From Quillaja saponaria (lineage: Eukaryota; Streptophyta; Magnoliopsida; Fabales; Quillajaceae): a stretch of 64,000 bases of DNA. Under the pieces are notes generated by a model. The model ran no database searches, was not told where the DNA came from, and saw only the letters and a list, made by a program, of their open reading frames with translations. The translations under genes and the position numbers were made by a program. Numbering within the stretch: position 1 is the first letter of the stretch; every line of letters starts with the position of its first letter. This document shows, piece by piece, positions 23,120-37,597 of this stretch. The stretch is from the NCBI GenBank assembly GCA_029379385.1, contig CM055618.1, forward strand, positions 19,755,071 through 19,819,070, read 5' to 3'.

Positions 23120-25644
23120 TAAAATATGCATTATTTATATGTTCAAATATGAAATAAGTTCTCATAAATATGTTTTTTATTTTTAATATAAAAAAAAGGC
23201 ATTAAGTCACTGTCCATTTGGATTTTGGATGTCACCAAAAGATACCAGCATTGATTATTTAAACTTGTTAAAAAACGAATTATTTTCTCATTGTTATGTT
23301 GAGCCGTTGAGCCCAAAAAAAAGGTTAAAACCACAGTGGCAACCCTATTTTGAATCAACCTAGTTGCTAAAATTGACAAGCAGCCCCATTAAATTATAGG
23401 CTAATAGTCGGCCTAAACTGAAAGAATGTTCATTGGGATTTTGCTCCTTTAGAAGATACTTGTATCAGTGAAACTGATTATCCCCCACATTGAGCTGCCC
23501 ATGTGAAAAGTGAAATGCAAAAAGTATTGGAATTGGTTTCTATAATTCTTCTTTGTTGCTTCATCAACCACAAATTATTTTGTACTCAGAGTAAGTTCAA
23601 CTTCCCAAAATTGTATGCACTGTTTTTCTGTCTTGTCTTTAAGTTACAAGAGCTTGATAAAAGCTCGGTGATTTTTTTGACTAACTGGTCCCAATGATGT
23701 GAGTTGCTAGTATAACCACTCAATTCGAATTGACATTTTCTTGTCAGGTGCATTTCATTTTCAAGAGAGCGGAGAACGATCATAGTACAATAAAGAAATA
23801 CTTATAGTAAAAAAAAAAAAAAAAGAACTACTACCTACAATATTGGAGTGAAGAGTGGAACTTAAGAGAGACAATTCACAGAAATACAGAAGCAGTTTAG
23901 AGTTTAATTATCAAAGCAGCTGAGCAATGGGATAAAAACTTATATATGCAGATTACATGCATAGTTAAATGATAGATATAATCAGCAACATAGTCAGCTT
24001 TATTTCATGCTTGATTCCACTAACAATGCAAGAACTTGTCAAGTTTTAGAGGCAATATGAGTTAAACTTCTGGAAAATGTGCCAACTTAGGCTAAAATTT
24101 CATTCATCTTCTATAACTAAATTTCTGCATATTCCAACAGAAAGATCAAAGTTTTTTCTTCGGTTTTTGCAATGTACAGAATAGCAGATGTGAGTCAGTC
24201 CTCGTACGCATGTGGTCCAGTTAATGTGTCTTTACTCCAAAGGCAATTAATGGGAAGAAACTGACATGAGAAAGATCTCAAGTCTCCATACTGTCAGCCA
24301 TAATATTTCCTTGGTACTATGGGTAGGAGAAGGAAAATTCAAACATCTTTTTGTTTCTTTCTTACTAGTTTGCCATTGTCTAAAGATCCTTGATTCCATC
24401 CAAGATGCTGCCCAGAGTTGTACTTCACTATGCTTATATCAAGCAAAAACCAGGACTGCTTTCTCATCCTCATTCCCGCTATCACCTTTTGCTGTGACAT
24501 GCAACTTATTCATCATGTGCTTCCTCATCGTACTTCTTAAGACATCGCTATCAATAACCATCTAAACCATAATCTAGGACACCTTGGTTATTCCTGAACC
24601 ACATATTAACCTTTTGACTAGTAATTCAGTTGCACGTTACCGACAAGCTTTCCCACATAACCATTGTTTCTTTCTGGGCTTCTATCAAACATTGAACCTA
24701 GTAACTAAATTTGTTTTGTTCGTGTTCAGAAATAAACCTTCTGCAGGGAATTTTACAACTTGGTGTTGTCATATAACTGCATTCATAGAAAAGTTTCTGA
24801 TCCCACTTATAAAAATGAACACTGCATTGAGTATTAGCATTCTGCAAACTTTCCTATAGTCAAACTTTCCTATATTGACTATGTGGACTACATAAAGTGT
24901 TAGGTATATTACAGAAGAACTAAAACACAAAAAATAAAACACCATATTCCATACCTTTTCGTTTACGTATAAACTTGGGGTATGCACTACCCTATATAAT
25001 TTACCCTAAACCCCCAATAGGTCATAACTGCTTATCTATTCACAACCTCAACCCCCCCACCCCACTAATAACTACTGCATATAATTAAGGCTAGGGGTCC
25101 CAGCAATAAACATTACTTGCCTCCCCATTAATAACTACTTAATATAATTAAGGATATGATTAGTTGTATGGTCCCCCAAAGAAATAAAGAGAGAGAAAGA
25201 AAATCACATCCACATCCACATCCACATGAGAGAGGGGAAGAAGACAGAGTCAACTGTAACAGCTGTTTTGCATCATATTCTACCAATAGAATCTCATTTT
25301 TCCCAAATTTATAATTACAACTTGATATCTTAAACAAATTGATGCATATAAAATCCCAGAAGACAATGGAGAATACAAAGTAACAGGAAAAGTAAAATTA
25401 GAACCTAAATTATCTGTGATCCAATCTGCGTAAGTTTGACTATTGTATTTTCAGGATGACTTACCCAAATTCCGTTATCTGCTTAGCCTTCAGTTGAAAA
25501 GCTTATGCAGCTTAATCAAAAGTTTCCCACCTTGTTGTTACTACAAAAGACTCAGAATGCCGTGGTTGCTGTAGTATAGGTTTTTTCCCTGTCATATTCC
25601 TCTGTTTCAGCTCTGCCTCTCTTTGTGGCAATGGGACATTACCT
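23118..25644. other. Spacer 3' of the BAG gene
   Basis: Several short frames occur (for example near 24266-24859 on the plus strand), but none shows a recognisable motif. A small imperfect direct repeat containing AATAACTACT and TATAATTAAGG occurs at about 25061-25098 and 25123-25160. A CCACAT hexamer run lies near 25208-25227. Confidence 0.35.
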
Positions 25645-26656
25645 TCATTTTTGCAGGGGTACTGTTTGCTTTTGCAGCTTCAACAAATCCAGAGTTTCAA
25701 TGTGCTTCTGTAACTTTCCTCACCTTTAAGACAACCATTGCAACATTAATAAAAGTAACTAGTCCAATGGTAGCAGCAAATATGTAGATTTAAAGCCAAT
25801 GGAAGGAAGTTGAACAAATCAAGATTACCTGATCTTTCCTCTTCAATTTTAGATTTCCAACGGCAACAATTTCATCCAATCTAATCAATTTTGACATCAA
25901 CATTTCAGTCAAATTATCCACATCTTTTTCTGCTACATTCCCACCTTTAGAAGCTGTTGCTTCCAAAACTGCAACCTGCATAATCTCATAGAATTCGAAA
26001 CCCCCCATTAAGAAATTTTTAACCACTTACATCTTTGAGTTACTATATATTACGAAATTAAGTTTACCTGCTTGACTAGTTTGTCAACCTCCAGGCTAAT
26101 TTCTGCCAAGGATTTTGAAGCCTTCTCTGTATTTGCATTCTTTAACATCTCCAGCATCCTCCTTTCTCTGCTAGCAATATCCTCAACCAGTGTAATTTTA
26201 GATCCATCTTTCACTCTTTCAACATCTAGATATGATTTTGAATCTCTTTCTTTCTTCTTGAAAATCAATTTCTGGTCCTGATGATGCAATCCAGTAGGTC
26301 CCTCTAACATTTTCTTCAATTCCCCTGCAACCACAGAAACTACATTCAATTAGCAAAGCCCATTAACCCAAAACAAAGAATATGAATTTCACCAACTGAA
26401 GCAATTACCAAAGCTTGCTTGAGAACTGATACGAATTTGGTGGTACGAAGAGCCATACTTCACTTTGACATTAATGGTGGAGACTGAAGCTGTAGAAGTT
26501 TGATTATTTGTATCCGAATTTCGGTTCTGCACCAACATTCCTCCTGGCCTTAATTCCCAACCATGCAGCATTATTAGAATTACCTTGCTCAACTGCACAA
26601 CTTTTTTTCACCCACGAAAACATGCTGTTAACCTTTGATTTCATTTTCGGCTCCAT
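25645..26656 (-). CDS. BAG-domain co-chaperone (BAG1-4 type)
   Basis: Hsp70/Hsc70 nucleotide-exchange co-chaperone of the plant BAG1-4 class, with an N-terminal ubiquitin-like domain and a C-terminal BAG domain. Four exons on the minus strand: 26656-26409, 26324-26068, 25975-25829 and 25723-25645. Motifs: WELRPGGMLVQNRNS opening the ubiquitin-like domain; VKVKYGSSYHQIRISSQASFGELKKML across the first junction; GLHHQDQKLIFKKKERDSKSYL; then the BAG helices KASKSLAEISLEVDKLVKQ, LTEMLMSKLIRLDEI and VRKVTEALETLDLLKLQKQ. Two single-base breaks are present: a T7 run at 26602-26608 is one too long to join the N-terminus in frame, and an extra base at 25701 creates an early stop at 25697. With both discounted, 242 residues result and every exon phase fits. 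Probably a working gene with consensus errors. Confidence 0.85.
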
Positions 26657-28041
26657 GTATGTATTCTTAAATTTCCTTCAAAGATTTCAAAACAATCCTG
26701 AACAAATAATAAAAAAGAAGATTGGGATTCTGAGTAGGTACTTCCCTTGGATTAGAGGAAACCCTGAAGAAAAGAAAGAACCTTGACTTGCCCAAAACTC
26801 CCTTCACAATAATATGCAATATGCTTGTTAGAAAACCCAACTGCGGCCCACTGAGACAGTGAGACAAATCCAATCATGGGAAAGAAACACTCTTGGCCAT
26901 AAATAATTGTGAGAATAATGGTAAAAAGAAACGGCGCAAATCTGTGTTGATGGAAAACGAAGACTGGTAGAGATTAAGATCTAAGTGAAACAATAAGAAG
27001 ATAAGGGTAAAAGGAAAATGGAGAAGAAAGGAAACGAGTGGGCAGCGGAAAAAGTGATTGAAGGGAAGAATCTATATACACAAAGAAGGGAAGAATCAAT
27101 ATATACAAAGAAGGAAAGATTACATGGGAATTGGTTGGTTATTACTTGTAGAATGAGACAGAAAAATTCGTTGGCTTTACATAACAAGAACGAAATGTAT
27201 ACGATAAAAACGCTTGTAATTATACAGTTTCACACCCGATAATTATAAGTCAATTTGCAATTTAATTTATTATAAGTTATAAATTTAAATTAAATTAGTA
27301 ATCATCTCCCTCAAATGGGTATAGAACTTAAAAGTTTAACCAAATTTTTTGATAACTTGTAGGTTTTTCTCTCTTAATCGTCCTCTGTTTTTTGCGGAAT
27401 CATAGTCTTAGATTTTGGCAACCATTGACTGAAAGATATGGACAAACGGACCTTAAATATATTTTTCTCCTTATTTTACTTTCCTTTTATAGCTTAGCAT
27501 AGGCTATGAAAGCGGTAATCAATCAATCTCTAGCTGTACTCAATTTGGAAATGATTAATCATATGACATAGTATCAAGGTAGAATTCCTCATACCATTGA
27601 CGACATAAAACAAAATTCCTACCATCAAGGTCGGGATTCTTATGCTCTGTCTGATATTCCTAATCGTTTCACCAAAAAAAGAGAAACATTTAAGCTCTTG
27701 GTTCAATTACTCACTGTTGGTTTTATGCATTGTCATGGCCTTCCTTCAGTATAGTGCACAAAGTCACAAACTATTCCATATGCCTTGTTCCCAGCCAGAA
27801 TTAAATGTTGCTATCATTTTGAATCTACTTGTTATTACTAATCCTTCAACACATACAGAAACAATGCAAAACAAAGATTATAATTTAACTAAGAAGAAAA
27901 AAGGTTCAACCGTTTCCCAAGTTGAAGCAGCTATTACAAAGCATTGAAAAACATGCAAAACAATGTGGAAAGATGTGCTCTTCCTTTCTCCTAATTCAGT
28001 CTCCAAGAACTTCAAAGAGAAGAATAAATCTGCTTTCTTCC
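26657..28041. other. Spacer between BAG and LPCAT1 genes
   Basis: Upstream region of the BAG gene and 3' region of LPCAT1. No additional gene recognised. Confidence 0.4.
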
Positions 28042-28311
28042 TTATTGTTCCTTCCGAGCTTTAGATCTGATTGGCTTTGCAGGTTTAATTATATAAGTGA
28101 AGAGGATCAACACAATGGGAAGAATAGTTCCAATAAAATACACGCTCCCATATGAGGCAACAGTTTCATGAAGACTCAATACCTAGTCCATTCAAGAGAA
28201 GAAACATCAGACACTTTAATAATTGAAACAATTTTGGTTTTCAGAAAAAATTGTTGTGCCATGGTATATGAGTTTTTGTGTGCAGCGGTGTCTGCATGAG
28301 TGAGTGAATGG

Positions 28312-28344
<33 letters not shown>

Positions 28345-31128
28345 GGTGAACGAACCATGAAACCAACACAAGAGTAACCCAGAACCAACAGGGTATAAGC
28401 AAAATTCAAAAACACCAGTAAATTAGCCATTGTTGGAGTTGAAGCTTGCTGCCATCTGTAAATGACTGTGAAAAGTAATAAACAACAAGTTAGTTATATG
28501 AAGAATGGACAACTAGAATAAAAAAGCAATCTGATTAAAGAATACCTCTTGAACCAGAAATCATCAATGCTGATTGAACAAAGAAAATTATGTACCCTGG
28601 ATATAATCCCTGTAAATGAACGGACAAGATATAAGCAAAAGAGAACACTTAACCTGAATGAGCAGAATGGAAATCATTAGGGATAGCTAGTTGGTAATGA
28701 AGTAAAAACATATCTACTAAAAATGGGTATGACTTACAAACCAATAAATAACAAGAAACAGATCATGTTGAAACTTCAACAGATAAAGGCAAGTGTAAAT
28801 AATGTTACAATATAAGGTCTTTATGGAATTTGGTTTGCAGGACAGAAAATCAAAACTCATGGATCACATTTTAGTAGAAGAATAATTGCTGAAAAAAGAA
28901 AAAAAAGAAGAAGTTATAGCTAAAGCCCATTTCATCCATTTTATAGAATCAGCTCCGGACATGCTTGTGTGTGGTTACTGATCAATTCTTACTAGAGACA
29001 ACTATGCATTTGCAAATCCAAAGAAAAAAAGAAAAAACAAAAAGGACATCAGTAATAAGATGCTTCATAACTGTCTTGTTTACTTAGGTCAGTTAAAAAA
29101 AGTTCTCTATAACTGAGAGTTTGACAATTTGTTAGGTATCAAGTAAATACATGGGCACTGCAATAGATATTGAATTGTACTCACATGCCAAACAGCACTG
29201 ACGGTCTGCGTTGCCAGTAACTGAAAGAAACCAGGTTTCTTCCCTTTCTGGATGATCCTCTCATAAACATCTACAGAAACATAGTAGAAATCATACCATT
29301 GAAAAATCCACATCTTATGCAACAGGTAATATGCTAATATACGTTGATGAAAAAACTACTGGCTATGGATACTGTGAGTTTATCAAAATGAAATAGAATG
29401 GCATATTCCAACAGTAGAACTTGTTTTTGAAAAATATCATCAACCAAACTTAAAAGATAGCAATTTATTGCCTAGATTTTAGAAGATTAAAATATTATAA
29501 CCAGATAAATATCAGGAGTATGAAATTAGGCAGTTGCAACCTAATTTCAATTTTTTTCTGCTTAGCGCTGAATAGTGTCCTAATGTTACTAAAACATAAA
29601 AGCATTTTAAATACTGGGATAGCATGAAGCTTAGTAGCAAAGAAACTCACAGTGACGAAGCCAGGTACTGACTTGTATGTTCCATACAAGTGGTATCACG
29701 ACTGCACTCTTAGCAAACTCAACGCCTAGAATATCAACATTTTTTGCACGATCCCAACGTGGCTTTGGAGGAGAAGATTCTGTCCAGCCACTGAAACCCA
29801 GGCCAGAAATGATAATAGAAGCCTCTGAAATCGACCAGATGAAGTAATATTTCCAACGGGCAGTTAAGCCAGCCATATATTGGTAACCCAACCGTTTCCA
29901 AAACCCCCATTCTTGGTATATAGGATCAGTAAACCTGGACAAAGGAAATTGAGGTACCAGGTACAGATACAAGGCCATGCAAAAACCAGCCTGGAATACA
30001 GCTCGGACCATTGCCCCATAAGGTGATGGAGATCGTCCTGTCTCTGAGTCCCTCCAAATCTATGAAGGAGAAGAAAGGAATTAAAGACAAAGAGTATTAC
30101 TTCAAGCAAAACCAGAAACTAAGATCATACTCAATGACAATGAACCTACCCCCTTTCTTTCAGTCCAATCAAGGTAATCTTTCATTTCATAAACGGGACC
30201 AGCAAAGTGGCTACCACAGCAGAGACAGTAACCAAAATACTCAATCAATGAAGGAAGCTTAATCAACCTGTTTTTCTTCTGAGCATCGCGCAAACCTTCT
30301 TCTTTCAGTAGCCCATCATTATAATTAATTGCACATGAAATGACTTTCAGTGTCAAAACCATTAAAGCTCCTATTGTAAGACAAAAACCAGACTTCAAAA
30401 ACATATATATCTATCAACAAAATTAAGACTTAAATATATGCTTGAATTTATTTATTTATTTGGTGAAATATGTTTAAAATTTCTTTCAATTAATAGATGA
30501 AGTCGCACTCACCAGTGGCATCGATACCACCTTCCTTCCATGCATCTCCACTCATGTAATATACATGGCTAAACAAACGCATACCAACAGTCAAAAGCTT
30601 TGAAGTTAAGAAAAAAAAAATCATGCTTTTAAAGGATTCTGAACCTGCAAACATGTATTAACTAAATAACTTAACCAAAATTTGAGACAATTAATCAAAT
30701 GATTGAAAAAAAAAGAAAAGAAAAGCATATTGATGATAATAGATCACAGATTAATCAATAAATGACCAATTAATTAAAGAAAGAAAAAAAAAATTTGAAC
30801 ATATGGAAATTGATCCAATAACGTACCAGCCAATGAGATAACCAAATCCTATAAAGAACGTGACGATCCCACAGGAGGGGCGGTAAAGTACCATGGAAGC
30901 GTAACCCAGTAACATTGGGACTAAAAAATGAAGATTGGAAGAGAATCCGAATGAGAGGTACGAGAGAAGAGCACCGGTTCCGGCGGAGTAGATGTGCTTG
31001 GGGAGTCGACCCGGGACAAATCGCCATAGGAAGCTGACCGGAATGGTGGCTACGAAACATAGGAGAAAGCGAAGCACAGGGACGGAGACCCCAATCGTGG
31101 CCGCCATGGATTCCATATCCAGGTCCAT
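28042..31128 (-). CDS. LPCAT1: Lysophospholipid acyltransferase 1 (MBOAT family)
   Basis: ER membrane-bound O-acyltransferase that re-acylates lysophosphatidylcholine and other lysophospholipids with acyl-CoA (Lands cycle), feeding PC editing and oil synthesis. Eight exons on the minus strand: 31128-30827, 30568-30513, 30370-30150, 30059-29651, 29270-29185, 28609-28546, 28465-28356 and 28182-28042. They join in frame to 462 residues, the length I recall for the Arabidopsis protein. Diagnostic blocks: GVSVPVLRFLLCFVATIPVSF, HVYYMSGDAWKEGGIDATG, LIEYFGYCLCCGSHFAGPV, ARWKYYFIWSISEASIIISG, WNIQVSTWLRHYVYERI and ATQTVSAVWHGLYPGY, the last carrying the MBOAT histidine. The C-terminus is basic (SKARKEQ). 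The donor after exon 7 (ATG|GTTCGT) is weak and runs straight into a CT/CA microsatellite. No frame break. Confidence 0.96.
28312..28345. repeat. GT/GA compound microsatellite in LPCAT1 intron 7
   Basis: A GT run followed by a GA run, lying in the 173-base intron between LPCAT1 exons 7 and 8. On the coding strand it is a CT then CA tract beginning about ten bases after the donor. Confidence 0.9.
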
Positions 31129-31913
31129 GGCCTTGGTTCTGGCACAGTCCGAATTCCAGTCACTGAATCTCTGACTCGCTCAGATTTCTTTGATAACTGT
31201 GCTTGGATCAATTTCAACGTCTCTTCCACTGGATCTTAATGGCAGGAAGCACAAAATCCCAATCCAAGAGTTCTCATTTTTATTGCGTAGTATTTTTCCT
31301 TATTTATTAATGAAATTACGTCCTTACCCTTGTGGGGTCCGCTGACGTAGTTTACAATGGCCGTGGATTGGTGGAGCTCTAGGCCAGGTGGATGAAAGTG
31401 AGAGGTTGTGAGAATCTGGAGGTCATAAAACGTGAAGTAATTTCCTGTAGACATATTCACTTTCTACCGTCCGATGTTATTGAAGGGCTTTAAGGATAGG
31501 ATTTTTTTTTTAACCTTCGGAGATAAAAAGGATTAAACATCTTCTAGTTCTAGTACAATACATAGTACGACGACGCTTATGAAACGCGGCTTAGGAGTCA
31601 AATTATAGTTGGAAGTTGGAACTAACTAGTAAAAACATTAAGTTTCAGTCATATCATAAAGCAATAACTAGCATTGATTTTTTTCCAAAAACCAGTACAC
31701 ACCCATTGGAATTAATAAAAGAGCTGCTTACAAATTAGAAGACAACAAAGTAAAAAGAGATTGGGACTCTACATACACATGGGCTCACTAAATACAAAAT
31801 TCTTAAACTAAAAAGGAAAAGTTAAAATCTAATCCTCTAATTCTCCAGAGAATTGCCTAAACTCTTGTATAATACAGGGTACGTACATCCTACCTACAAA
31901 GGTTAAGAGCAAA
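31129..31913. other. Spacer between LPCAT1 and F-box PP2 genes
   Basis: Contains the LPCAT1 promoter and leader and the 3' UTR of the upstream gene. No further gene recognised. Confidence 0.4.
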
Positions 31914-34193
31914 TTAAAAATTCTTTAACCTCTTTCCCAATTCTCTGGGGTATATTTGTACAGAATCTAGACAGAGACCACCTTTTGTGTGCGTGCAATC
32001 AATCTGTGTCATAGAGAATTTAATCTTTGTCAATGTGTTGGCCTTGTCAACGACAAAGTCACCAACGTGGTAGTAGTTCCATTTCCCAGGTCCATCTAGG
32101 AAACACTGGGATGCAGCATACTGCCCATCTGATGTCCATAGCTGGAATCGTACAGGTTTTATGTCCCAACCATGGACATGTTCAGTATTGCAGACTCGCC
32201 GCCCAAATCTCCTGGAGGCCTTCCCAAGGTGTAGTCTGAAGAATAGGCTATACGTCCCTGTCGGAAATGGGAACTCAACTTCCCCATCAACTTCAAACCA
32301 CCAGATCTGCTGAAGATAAGCAACACTGCAGAACCTACAGGCAATGGAGAATACTCAGAATCAGATCCATTTCTACACGGGTGATGAAAACATGACGCAA
32401 CATACTTCTAAATCACCAATTAAAGTACAGAGCATGAAAAACATATGCAAGTTCATCAATCTTAAGTAAACAAGCACCAAATAGAATGAGCTGCATTCTT
32501 AATTAGTAACATGTAATGAGAAAGATGATACTCAATAAAAACATTTCTACATCTTATCCTTCATTTTTGAGCAAAAAACATGAGATTCATCATATATATC
32601 CCCTGAGGTATATAACATAATAACGTCAAGGGGGTGAATTTACAGAGCAGTCATTTACACAAGCATATACAAATTAACCAACTAGGCAATCATACACATT
32701 ACAAGACAACTGAAAATTCAAAATTCAAATGGCCACTCATGGTACTAAATCAGACACAGAAGTCATGATGGAATACCTGTCAAAACCATTTTCGTTACTT
32801 TCTCAAGTTGATCCCTGAAAAACCCTACATAAAATTATTTCTTTCAGAAATATCTATATACTAAATTCCCTTCACTGAAAAATGACTTCATCATCTCAAA
32901 TGGTTAAATTTCTAAAGAAACCAACAAGATTTCATAGTAAACCATGCAGATTTATAAAAGAAAACAAACAAATAGTGTATAACTCACTACATACATCGCT
33001 AACGAGTTATATTCATTAGCTTTTCCGATATATTTGGTCCAGGAGTTCTTTCCTAAAAGACATCAAGAGACAACATTTCAGAAAAGACACCACAGATTAG
33101 CAAAGGAAGAAAGCAGAGCATAAATTCACCATCAAGTCATAAACTCATTAGGAAACAAAGAGGCAAGATTAGACTCCAAAACCATTTACTACATACTAAA
33201 AGAGCATTTAAAGGAGAAGGCATAAAACATTGAATTGACATAATAACAACAATATAACCTACTTTGCAAGTTCCAGTGAAGAAATCCTCATAGAATTGAC
33301 ATGCATACATGGCAAAAGAATATAGTTTATACAATTTTTGTGGAATTTCAGTATGCTAAGGATATTTGTGCGATGAATCTCACCTAGATTCTTCTGTTAG
33401 GATATGATTCCAATATCTTCGATCATCAACTCCAGTTATGGATAATCCCTTTGAAGATACAGACAAACAAATATCACCCGAGCCTTTATCCATCCAAACT
33501 TTCTGCACAAAACGCATAATTTCAAACCTATTGTTATAGACTAGAAACAATCAACCCCAATATTTTCAGTTTCAAACAAGGAAATAGAATAACAGAAAAC
33601 TACATATCAATTCAAGCGTAGTTGAGTCATCCCGCTCAAATCATCATAAGCAATTCTTCCCACAATTATTCATCAAGCCCACCAACAGAACAGAAACCTC
33701 TGATTTGATGATGGAATGGTAGCTGGATTCGAATTCTTAATTCTTAGGATATGTGCAGCTCCAATTACCAAATTAATCCCAAAAACCACCCTAATGCAAA
33801 TATAATTGTTCAAAACCTAAAATTTCCAACTACACCTAATGATTATTAAATGGATCATTCCCTTATCCTTACCTTAGTCCCGCCATCAAAAGTATTAAGC
33901 CGACACAGCCTTGTGTAGATTCCTCTCTTGGGCATATTTTGCGGGAAATCCTGAAAGACTCTGTGAACAAGAATCTCATAATTTGGGGGCAACTTGGATT
34001 CCCACACAAAATCAGCCCAGGAAGCACCACGAAAAGCCCGATTTAACCTTGCCACTTTACAAATCTCCGGTGGGTCCATATATTCCAGAATTGAAGCCAC
34101 ACAACTCTCCGGCAAGTCACCCAAACTAGGTTTTGATAGCAAAATCGAAGACCCATTTGGGTCTGCGTGTAAGAATGAAGCACTGGCACCCAT
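31914..34193 (-). CDS. F-box protein PP2-A12/A13/A15-like
   Basis: SCF ubiquitin-ligase adaptor that joins an N-terminal F-box to a phloem-protein-2 lectin-like domain, likely recognising glycosylated targets. Three exons on the minus strand: 34193-33873, 33502-33384 and 32334-31914, with clean GT-AG borders and continuous frame, giving 286 residues, typical for the group. The F-box covers about residues 23-70 (LGDLPESCVASILEYMDPPEICKVARLNRAFR, ASWADFVWESKLP). The PP2 part includes KVWMDKGSGDICLSVSSKGLSITG, DDRRYWNHI, QQIWWFEVDGEVEFPFPTG, RRVCNTEHVHGWDIKPVRFQ and the near-C-terminal SMTQIDCTHTKGGLCLDSVQ. The protein begins MGASAS, so N-myristoylation is possible. The exact PP2-A number cannot be fixed without alignment. 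Confidence 0.94.
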
Positions 34194-37100
34194 TTGGATA
34201 TGATAGATTAGAATAGAAACAAAGGAAAATAAAACTAGAACGTTCTATAACATTAAGCTAATAGGTTTCGATTTCACAAAGAGGGATGATGAAAAAGGAG
34301 GCAACAGGAGGTACTTGTACACGAACACGTTCCAGTTGGAGTTTGTTTGTCTGTTTACGAGGAACGGAAGGAGACAGCGGGGCCTCGCTTTGACGGAAAG
34401 CAGAGGATGATGATGACGACGATAAAATGAAAAAAAAAAAAAAAAAAAACATCTATAACTAATCCTTAATTTTCTTTTTACAGTTAGATTTACGTAATGA
34501 CTAATAAACCCCCCCTCTGTTATATTCAACACCCAAATTGAAAAATCTTCTAAAATAATTTGACAATTAATCCTAATTTATCATATAAAAAAATCTTTAT
34601 ATTTATAAACAAACTCACAAGTAAAAAATATATATTCATATATTAGTTCAAATATCTTCATACTTCCTTTTTCATATGTTGAAAAAAAAAATCTATCGAT
34701 AATTATAGTACTAAGAAATAGGAAGATAAATACTAATCATTTGAATTAAATTTTCGATTATATAGACATAAGTTAAATATTATTTATATTTTATTAAAAT
34801 ATTATTATGCATAAAGTAAATATATTTTGTGTACTTGATACGTTAAATAATTTTGTCTTCGTTAAAAATAAAACTGATTCCATTTATAAGATAGATTCAC
34901 TAAAAAAATGAGGGTAGAAAGGAAAAATAAAAAGATGGTCAACCAAGAGCGGTGACAATTTAGTCAATATCAGTGGGAAGCATAGTGATTTAGAAAACTA
35001 TTCAGTATTTCGTCTTATGTCCTGTTTATATAATAATTCATAGTCAAAATATTGAATAGACCTAATTTTTCTTATGGATAGAAGCAAATTTTGAATTTAC
35101 CACTTCGAGTAATTTATTCTATTTTCTTTACAATCAAAATATTGTTTTTATAAATATTGAAATAAGTATTAATAATTTTAAATCAAGAAAGAAATACAAG
35201 AATCATACGTGTTAAATTATTTTAACAAAATTTCTAATTATATATGTTATCAATTTTTACAAAATTACAGATAAATTACTATATTTGTATGTAATTGGTG
35301 CATATAATGGCTATGTGGATATCGCATTTTTAGTGAATTAAGCATCATGCAGACGATAAATTGGTAAGAAATTAATATAGCAATGGATCATGTCGCAATC
35401 GAAGACTTAATTTAATTTATCAAAATTGACCATATAATAATATAATTAATCTGATTTGTATTTAATTATTAATAATTTAGACACACAAAACAATTAATTG
35501 AATTGAACCAAGTATTCTATCCATTAGAATTCAATCAATAAATTACTATTCCTATGAACCACAGAAATACAACACCCTCTAATACTCTATCCTAAAAGTC
35601 AAATGGAATATTTTGAATTCAATTTCAATCTTCAATTTTCATGTTCTCTCATATAATAATAATAGAAATACTTATCTATTTATTTTTTTGTAACAGTGGA
35701 ATAGATTATGCTTTTTAACTTTATGGCATTGGCATTACATTAAACAAATCAAAAGGCAAACACCCATCATTTTTATAAATTGATGAGATGTTAGCACAAC
35801 TAATTAAAACAAGGTGCTGACAACTAGCTATGAGATAACCTCTAATTGAAGTGATATAATTACTAATTAATATTTATGTTAAAAAAATCATTTTCATGAA
35901 TTAATAAAAGGCACTTTTTTTTATTAATTATTTATCACATTTATTAATCAACCATATAGAAATACAAATATTTAATCAAATACATTCCCATCCATGAATT
36001 ATTTTAACAAATTTAAGATTAGCACTTATATTAATAAAAGAAATAAGTTGTTTGAGTCACCTCTCTTGCATTTACATTAGTATATGAAAAACAATATTAG
36101 AAACATGCACAATCAGCAAAAAGTGCATCCACATCAACGCGGTTCTGAATCAGCACGACAAACATTGGTAACCACATATCCAAAGTTGAAGCCGGCCAAG
36201 GACAAATGTCACCTTAGTGAAAAACAAAACAAGTTTTCAATCATATCCTAAATGGATAAGGGATCAATGCATGATTAATTATGCATTTTGGCAAGTTGCA
36301 ACTTATTATGAGATTAATTTTTTAATCATAATATTATTTGATAATTAGAAACCTCAATCAACCATCAAGATTATATCTATTTTCTTGATAACATTCTTTT
36401 GTTGGTTATTAACATGATTGGGTTGATAGCATAGTTATCAAGGAAGTTATACTCGCTTCATTTTAGATTTAAAATCCTTAATGAGGTTGATTAGGATAAA
36501 ATTTGACAAATTTTATAGTTTAATGTGGATAGTTTGTCTATCACATCTCTTTTTTTTTTTGCTTGGTAATTTTTGCTGTACTCTTTTTACATATTAGTTA
36601 AGTTAAAGTTAAACATTATAAGAAATGATCAAACTAGTGATAAAAAAGATGCACTTCCTTACATTAATTTTAAAAATCGATGTTTTTGACAAGGCCATTA
36701 GAAGTAAAATTCTCGTAAATGTTTTAGTTGATCTTGATGTGATAGACATCTCTAAGCTTTAGTTAAGCTTAGTAAAGATGCTTGTTTTGTACTAAAAAGA
36801 TAAGAAAACAAAATTAAAATGAAAGAGATATGGTAATGGAAATTTGTAAGACATACGTATTTTTTGGAGTTGGAAACCACAACTACATTATCTTGTAGAT
36901 ATGATCAAAGACGTGTCATACTCCAAAAACTATACTCAAGTTGCTGTGCTTAATCATGCATGGCACGGTTCATTCAATCAGAAAGAAGAAGAAAAATAGA
37001 AAACCATGAGCTAGTTGATATCAAAACACATGCCACCTATCAAGGCACCATGTAATTATTAATTTATAAATCATATAATAGTTTTGCTCTTGCATGTTCT

Positions 37101-37597
37101 CTTAATATTGATCTGTATCAAATCAATAGATTTCAATTGTTAATTGAGAGGGGAAAATTAGTTTTTCCTAGTTGTGAATTAAGAGAAAATTAGAAGAATA
37201 ATTGAAAAGAAAATTCTTAATTGTTTAAATCACAAAATAATTTAAGCTCTACAAGTATTTAATTATTTTTTTAATAAAAAATTTGAAGGATATGGAAAAC
37301 TGTATGGAAAAGTTGTTAGGAAAACAAATTATTTTCCAATAAACATCGCTACTTGATTTTTATGAATTCAAATATTTTGTCAAATAAGTCAACAAATAGT
37401 TATAAAGAGTATATAAATTGATTGTATCCCTTTAAAGTAAACACCAACTCAAATATTGTATTTTATCCCTCTTCCAACATCTACATAATTTGAATGGACG
37501 TCCACAACTAGTTACTTACAAATTACAGAAACATTCCCCATTATCAATTAAGTAGAGGCAGTAAAAACAGTTCCAAACAAGACAGTTTTTCCGTTTG
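34194..37597. other. Long AT-rich spacer
   Basis: The first 250 bases are the promoter and leader of the F-box gene, with a poly-A run at about 34428-34449. The remainder, over 3 kb, is AT-rich without recognised genes, RNA or clear transposons. Confidence 0.4.

Noticed and set aside
24266..24859. Two consecutive plus-strand frames of about 95 residues
   Set aside because: No family resemblance, no plausible splice pairing; treated as spacer.
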